The notes under the pieces: generated by a model
Seen by the model: only the letters and a program-made list of their open reading frames with translations
Told to the model about the DNA's origin: nothing
Database searches by the model: none
DNA from: Prosapia bicincta
Taxonomy: Eukaryota; Arthropoda; Insecta; Hemiptera; Cercopidae
Reading direction: 5' to 3'
NCBI GenBank assembly: GCA_036971475.1
Contig: JBAIZL010000003.1
Coordinates: 87,244,042-87,308,041, forward strand
DNA length: 64,000 nucleotides
Shown here: in pieces, positions 61,601 to 64,000 of the stretch
Numbering within the stretch: position 1 is the stretch's first letter
Layout: each line of letters opens with the position of its first letter
Program-made: the position numbers and the translations under genes

Positions 61601-64000
61601 GACTTAATATCGAAAGGAGACAGTAGAGAATGCGAGGGTTCACTCTAGCACTCGCTATCATTCAGACTAAATATTGGAAGGAGACGGGAGATAGTTTCAT
61701 GGTACACTCTAGCTCTCGGTATTATTCAGACTAAATATCGGAAGGAGACGTAGGGAATGCGAGGGTACACTCTAGCACTCGCTATCATTCAGACGAAATA
61801 TCAGAAGGAGACGGTAGAGAATGCGAGGGTTCACTCTAGCTCTCGGTATCATTCAGACTAAATATCGGAAGGAGACGGTAGAGAATGCGAGGGTTCACTC
61901 TAGCTCTCGGCATCATTCAGACTAAGTATCGGTAGGAGACGGTAGAAAATGCGAGGGTTCACTCTAGCTCAAGGTATAATTCAGACTAAATGGAAGGAGA
62001 AGGTAGAGAATGCGAGGGTTCAATCTAGCTCTCGGTATCATTCAGACTAAATGGAAAGAGACGCTAGGGAATGCTAGGGTACACTCTAGCTCTCGCTATA
62101 ATTCAGACTAAATAATGGAAGGAGACGGTAGAGAATGCGAGGGTTTACTCTAGCTTTCGCTATCATTCAGGCTAAAAATTGGAAGGAGACGGTAGAGAGT
62201 TTCATGGTGCACTCTAGCTCTCGGTATCTTTCAGACTAAATATCGAAGGAGACGGTAGGAAATGCGAGGGTACACTCTAGCTCTCGCTATCATTCAGACG
62301 AAATATCGGAAGGAGACGGTAGAGAATGCGAGGTTTCACTCTAGCTCTCGGTATCTTTCAAAATAAATATCGGAAGGAGACGGTAGAGAATGCGAGGGTT
62401 CACTCTAGCTCTCGCTATCATTCAGACTAAATATTGGAAGGAGACGGTAGAGAATGCGAGGGTTCACTCTAGCTCTCGTAATCATTCAGACTAAATATTG
62501 AAAGGAGACGGTAGAGAGTTCCATGGTACACTCTAGCTCTCGGTATCATTCAGACTAAATATCGGAAGGAGACGGTAGGGAATGCGAGGGTACACTCTAG
62601 TTCTCGCTATCTTTAAGACGAAATATCGGAAGGAGACGGTAGAGAATGCGAGGGTTCACTCTAGCACTCTCTATCATTCAGACTAAATATTGGAAGGAGA
62701 CGGTAGAGAGTTTCATGGTACACTCTAGCTCTCGGTATCTTTCAGACTAAATATCGAAGGAGACGGTATTAAATGTGAGGGTACACTCTAGCTCTCGCTA
62801 TCATTCAGACGAAATATCGGAAGGAGACGGTAGAGAATGCGAGGTTTCACTCTAGCTCTCGGTATCATTCAGAATAAATATCGGAAGGAGACGGTAGAGA
62901 ATGCGAGTGTTCACTCTAGCTCCCGCTATCATTCAGACTAAATATCGGATTGAGACGGTAGAGAATGCGAGGGTTCACTCTAGCTCTCGGTATCATTCAG
63001 ACTAAATATCGGAAGGAGACGGTAGGGAATGCGTGGGTTCACTCTAGCTCTCGCTATCATTCAGACTGAATATCGGAAGAAGACGGTAGAGAATACGAGC
63101 GTTCACGCTAGCTCTCGGTATCATTCAGTCTAAGTGGAAGGAGACGGTAGAGAATGCGAGGGTTCACTCTAGCTCTCGGTATCATTCAGACTAAATCTAA
63201 AGAGACGGTAGGGAATGCGAGGGTACGCTTTAGCTCTCGATATAATTCAGACTATAAATTGGAAGGAGACGGTAGAGAAAGCGAGGGTTCACTCTAGTTC
63301 TCGCTATCATTCAGACTAAATATTGGTAGGAGCCGGTAGAGAGTTCCATGGTACACTCTAGCTATCGGTATCATTCAGACTAAATATCGGAAGGAGACGG
63401 TAGGGAATGCGAAGGTACACTCTAGCTCTCGCCATCATTCAGACTATATATTGGAAGGATACGGTAGAGAGTTCCATGGTACACTCTAGCTCTCGGTATC
63501 ATTCAGACTAAATATCGGAAGGAGACGGTAGGGAATGCGAGGGTACACTCTAGTTCTCGCTATCTTTAAGACGAAATATCGGAAGGAGACGGTAGAGAAT
63601 GCGAGGGTTCACTCTAGCACTCGCTATCATTCAGACTAAATATTGGAAGGAGACGGTAGAGAGTTTCATGGTACACTCTAGCTCTCGGTATCTTTCAGAC
63701 TAAATATCGAAGGAGACGGTATTAAATGTGAGGGTACACTCTAGCTCTCGCTATCATTCAGTCGAAATATCGGAAGGAGACGGTAGAGAATGCGAGGTTT
63801 CACTCTAGCTCTCGGTATCATTCAGAATAAATATCGGAAGGAGACGGTAGAGAATGCGAGGGTTCACTCTAGCTCTCGCTATCATTCAGACTGAATATCG
63901 GAAGGAGACGGTAGAGAATACGAGCGTTCACGCTAGCTCTCGGTATCATTCAGTCTAAGTGGAAGGAGACGGTAGAGAATGCGAGGGTTCACTCTAGCTC
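58654..64000 (+). repeat. 64-bp satellite DNA, array 2 (continues past the window)
   Basis: Same monomer family and the same variants as array 1. The left edge is abrupt: AT-rich spacer meets a nearly canonical monomer within a few bases, with no decayed transition. From about 62300 on, the order of variants follows block A positions about 32450-34150; two TATTAAATGTGAGG markers at 62767 and 63720 are both 29848 bp from their block A partners. About 83 monomers are visible. Confidence 0.98.

Overview
The window looks like an AT-rich, gene-poor, repeat-dominated stretch of a eukaryotic nuclear genome, most likely an invertebrate animal and plausibly an arthropod. The evidence is long (CA)n, (TA)n and (CT)n microsatellites, a decayed Jockey-clade non-LTR retrotransposon, several palindromic elements, and a very large tandem satellite. 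I find no intact host protein gene, no intact tRNA or rRNA gene, no CRISPR array and no bacterial-style operon.

Layout. 1-4614 is AT-rich sequence with microsatellites, a 96-bp duplication, a CTCF-like site and a weak tRNA-like relic. 4615-8000 is a nested structure: two (TA)n tracts enclose a pair of 58-bp inverted repeats, which enclose a minus-strand Jockey element with frameshifts, stops and two large internal deletions. 8001-12386 holds scraps of DNA transposons (two hAT-like ends, a 252-bp inverted-repeat element and a related solo arm), a short decayed coding stretch and a (CT)n(CA)n tract. 12387-13420 combines a 250-bp inverted-repeat element carrying a hammerhead-ribozyme-like motif, a 30-copy minisatellite whose 20-bp unit is itself a near-hairpin, and a second, inverted copy of the GAAACGCGTC ribozyme core on the far side. 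13421-15769 is mostly featureless.

From about 15770 the window is almost all one 64-bp satellite: array 1 to about 56425 (some 630 monomers) and array 2 from 58654 past the window end (some 83 monomers seen). A 2.2-kb spacer separates them; it holds a CpG-containing unique block and a decayed AT-rich tandem repeat. Array 1 is hierarchical: 64-bp monomers, then repeated blocks of about 3 kb, then a 19.0-kb block (about 19786-38787) duplicated in tandem as a 16.8-kb copy (about 38788-55570). Three local events (+64, -1074, -1209 bp) account exactly for the length difference. Array 2 matches the interior of these blocks.

No genes work together here. The biology of interest is repeat evolution: recent large-scale satellite expansion, nested mobile elements, and possible self-cleaving RNA motifs next to a hairpin-forming minisatellite. 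All coordinates and identities come from reading by eye. Satellite block edges are uncertain by tens of bases.
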